Position numbers and translations under genes: made by a program
Assembly: GCA_020634975.1 (NCBI GenBank)
Contig: JACKAQ010000001.1
Coordinates: 1,302,001-1,366,000 of the forward strand
Length of the DNA: 64,000 nt
From: JACKAQ01 sp020634975 [NCBI: Calditrichia bacterium]
GTDB taxonomy: Bacteria; Calditrichota; Calditrichia; RBG-13-44-9
Direction of reading: 5' to 3'
The notes under the pieces: model-generated
Told to the model about the DNA's origin: nothing
Seen by the model: the letters and a program-made list of their open reading frames with translations, nothing else
Database searches by the model: none
In this document: positions 62,601-64,000 of the stretch, piece by piece
Layout: each line of letters starts with the position of its first letter
Position numbering within the stretch: the stretch's first letter is position 1

Positions 62601-62791
62601 TGGTCTTCCACAACCTGGGGGGCCTGACCCGGATATTCAGTAAAAATAATAACTTGCACGTCACTAAGGTCGGGAATCGCATCTATGGGGGTGTTTAAGA
62701 GGGCATAAACCCCACCCAAACAGATCATCAGGGTGAAAATGATTACCAACAAGCGGTTGTTCACAGATGCTTCAATAATTTTCTCTAACAT
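59675..62791 (-). CDS. cusA: CusA-type Cu/Ag RND efflux pump
   Basis: A complete 1,038-residue HME-RND pump with 12 helices. The TM4 relay GAMVDAAIVMIENAHK is the CusA/SilA (HME4) pattern and differs from the czcA copy at 31083, so Cu(I)/Ag(I) is likely. Other landmarks are NTPIDAIPDLSDVQVIIFTE and the conserved C-terminal LVVIPAIYYLWK. It exports periplasmic copper through CusB to an outer membrane channel that would lie beyond the right edge. CusB precedes it on the same transcript. Confidence 0.95.
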   Translation of the reverse strand: MLEKIIEASVNNRLLVIIFTLMICLGGVYALLNTPIDAIPDLSDVQVIIFTEYPGQAPQVVEDQVTYPLTSAMLAVPYAKVVRGYSFFGLSFVYIIFEDGTDLYWARSRVLEYLSYVSKRLPAGVTPSLGPDATGVGWVYEYVLDGGDKYDLQQLRSIQDWYLRYELTSVPGVAEVASIGGFVKQYQVEVDPNKLVAYNLPISKIRMAIQRSNNDVGGRLVEMGETEFMVRGLGYIKTIADLENISLGVDENGTPILLRQVANVTIGPELRRGLADWNGEGETVGGVVVMRFGENALKTIERVKTKLKELEKGLPEGVSIKMAYDRSGLIERAIDNLKVKLTEELIVVALVCIVFLLHFRSAFVALFTLPAGILISFLVMYFQGINANIMSLGGIAIAIGAMVDAAIVMIENAHKHIERDGGKKDHWRIIIDSSKEVGPALFYSLLIITLSFLPVFTLQAQEGRLFKPLAYTKTYAMAAAAFMGITIVPVLMGYFVRGKILPEMKNPISRILIKLYRPIINFVLRFRWSTIIAALVVLVVTVFPLQRIGSEFMPPLNEGDLLYMPTADPGISITKAKELLQQTDKIIKSFPEVHHVFGKIGRAESATDPAPLSMIETTIMLKPEREWRPGMTIEKLVDELDAAIKFPGLTNAWTMPIKTRIDMLSTGIKTPVGIKLMGPDLQTLSDLAQRVAATVQKVPGTLSVFPDKTVGGNYLDFNINREEAARYGLTVGDVQDVIMSAIGGMNVTYTVEGLERYPVNLRYPRELRDNLSALNRVLIPTPSGAQIPLSYVATPEIKKGPPVIKSENARRTAWLYVDLRGIDVGTYVQNAKKVVDQEVDFPEGYSLVWSGQYEYMQRAQKRLNIVVPVTLLIILLLLYFNFKNIQESLIVMLSLPFALVGGVWFLYFLDYNFSVAVGVGFIALAGLAAETGVVMLVYLDNVYKDRMMRGEMRGMNDLYAAVIEGAVERVRPKLMTVVTTMIGLLPILWGTGTGSQTMKRIAAPMVGGMVSSTVLTLVVIPAIYYLWKSREIKKLKVT

Positions 62792-62834
62792 TTAATCGCT
62801 CCGTTTGCTATCAATTCGTATTTGCAGATCAGTG

Positions 62835-64000
62835 TCAATTACTTTGGCCGGAACTGAGATCCGGGTGATCTTTGTGGTCACTACCTTCCATTTTTAGTTG
62901 GGGATCTTTCATGGAATTCCCGTGATCATGACTTGGCGAAGCGGAGGTATCATGGGCGTTGTGTTCATCTGTGGCATTCATGTCGCCCATCTGGTGCTGG
63001 TGATCGTCAGATGAATTCATACCATCCATCTGGTCTTGTTCCATGGAAGGTTTTTTACCGCCCTGGCGTTCTTTCAACATTTTCTGGATAGCTTCCTGTA
63101 ACCGACTTTCGCTGTCCAACAAGAATTGGGCAGAAATGACCACCTGTTCGCCCTCCAGCAAGCCAGAAATCACTCTTACATAGCGGTTGTTTGGTCCGCC
63201 TTCTTCGCCGATTTGGATATCACGCGGCTCAAACTTGCCGGGTTCACGGGTTACAAATACCACATTTCGCTTGCCTGAGCGAATGACAGCTTCAATCGGT
63301 ATCACCAATGCATCGGGAATCACTTTTCCGTGCAGTTGAACATTTACATACATGCCCGGCTTCAATTCGAGATCCGGGTTTTGAAATTCCAAACGAACGT
63401 GCACATCACGGGCTTTTTCCCGCAAAAACGGATATATATAAGAAACTCTTCCGGTATACGTTTTTCCCGGTTGGTATGAAAGCGTCATTTCGGCTGTTTG
63501 CCCTTCCACAATCCAGGGCACCTCATAATCATAAATACTGGCATGCACCCAAACCTCTCGCAGATCCGCTATTTGGAACAGCTTCATGCCTTCCTTAATA
63601 TGTCCGCCTTCAATGGCATTTTTCTCAATAACCATGCCAGTGGATTGAGCGCGAAGTAAAACCGTTTTTTTCACTTCACCGGTATTTTCCAATCGTTCAA
63701 GTTCTGATTTTGGAACATCCCAATAAAGCAGGCGCTTGCGGGTTGATTCCAACAGCGTTTCACCTCCTTCGCGAATGGAGGCAATTCTACTTTCACGAAC
63801 CATCTCCCTTGTCTTCAGTGCCAGTAAATATTCCTGCTGTGTTGTAACCAATTCAGGCGAATAAATTTCCATTAGCGGTTGTCCCGCGTTGACCATCTCG
63901 CCGGTATAATCCACAAATAATCTTTCGATCCATCCTGACATTTTGGTGTTTATTTCATAGAGTTTGTCTTCATTGTAATCGACTTTGCCGACGGTTCGTA
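62835..64000 (-). CDS. cusB: CusB-type RND periplasmic adaptor (5' end off window)
   Basis: The C-terminal 387 residues of a membrane fusion protein; the frame is open to the right edge (VGKVDYNEDKLYEINTKMSG). Visible are the lipoyl-type half, a helical hairpin (LVTTQQEYLLALKTREMVRE), the beta-barrel (VHVRLEFQNPDLELKPGMYV) and a C-terminal tail rich in His/Met/Asp (MEQDQMDGMNSSDDHQHQMG) that may bind copper. The missing N-terminus should carry the anchor and the CusB Met site. It is 43 bp upstream of cusA. Confidence 0.93.
   Translation of the reverse strand, partial: RTVGKVDYNEDKLYEINTKMSGWIERLFVDYTGEMVNAGQPLMEIYSPELVTTQQEYLLALKTREMVRESRIASIREGGETLLESTRKRLLYWDVPKSELERLENTGEVKKTVLLRAQSTGMVIEKNAIEGGHIKEGMKLFQIADLREVWVHASIYDYEVPWIVEGQTAEMTLSYQPGKTYTGRVSYIYPFLREKARDVHVRLEFQNPDLELKPGMYVNVQLHGKVIPDALVIPIEAVIRSGKRNVVFVTREPGKFEPRDIQIGEEGGPNNRYVRVISGLLEGEQVVISAQFLLDSESRLQEAIQKMLKERQGGKKPSMEQDQMDGMNSSDDHQHQMGDMNATDEHNAHDTSASPSHDHGNSMKDPQLKMEGSDHKDHPDLSSGQSN

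Noticed and set aside
1-64000. CRISPR arrays, tRNA and rRNA genes, integrase or plasmid replication genes
   Set aside because: No regular spaced repeats, cloverleaf-like sequences, rRNA segments, phage integrases or replication proteins were noticed on either strand.

Overview
The window most likely comes from a Gram-negative bacterium of the FCB-type lineages (Calditrichota, KSB1 or Ignavibacteriota-like). The best clue is a secreted protein ending in the QNYPNPFNPGTTI-type C-terminal sorting domain (44275-45810), which is typical of type IX secretion cargo in those groups. Rnf/Nqr subunits, CcmF, a Rieske protein and several beta-barrel proteins also indicate a diderm cell with membrane-bound electron transfer. 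The assignment is an inference from gene content, not from a marker gene.

Nearly all of the 64 kb concerns metals and membrane redox chemistry. 1-6 kb (minus strand): a P1B ATPase with a CPD motif, a multicopper oxidase fused to a CopB-like barrel, a haem-binding protein and a DUF3347 copper protein. 6-15.9 kb: a type II (archaeal-type) GAPDH, a gutted glucan phosphorylase, a patatin, a methyltransferase, and three insertion sequences (IS1, IS5/IS903, IS4) that have each split a gene; two of them carry perfect target duplications. 16-22.5 kb: a tightly packed redox operon (ICMT-like methyltransferase, flavoprotein, DUF5676-like membrane proteins, lycopene-cyclase-like protein, Rieske, M50 protease, receiver). 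22.7-25.8 kb: a partial Rnf complex (D, G, E, A) without RnfB or RnfC.

26-37 kb (plus strand): a mercury/heavy-metal island (merR, merT-merP fusion, thioredoxin-like protein, czcCBA, PII-like protein, zntA) followed by fragments of a second czcA/PII set, the N-terminus of a CDF transporter and an IS630 remnant. 38-46 kb: a histidine kinase and an NtrC-family regulator next to four secreted or outer-membrane proteins rich in acidic and His repeats, closed by an IS982 insertion. 46.9-64 kb (minus strand): NqrE, a MacB-like ABC transporter with DUF2318 and DUF3347 proteins, zinc-ribbon/CcmH and CcmF proteins, SHOCT, DUF302 and YHS proteins, a barrel, a Met/His-rich protein, RseC, a PII-like protein, a methyltransferase, CusA and part of CusB.

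The main unifying observation is a sigma-54 regulon. Five 16-nt promoters of the form TGGYAY-N5-TTG(C/A) precede five operons. Each has an upstream paired palindrome about 40-140 bp away: GAATATTC-type at four, TCGAC(C)/(G)GTCGA-type at the fifth. The local NtrC-family activator and sensor kinase at 38.1-41.5 kb are candidates for controlling some or all of them. Many reading frames carry single-base shifts, several at homopolymers. They may be real decay or sequencing indels, so calls of inactivation should be treated with care.
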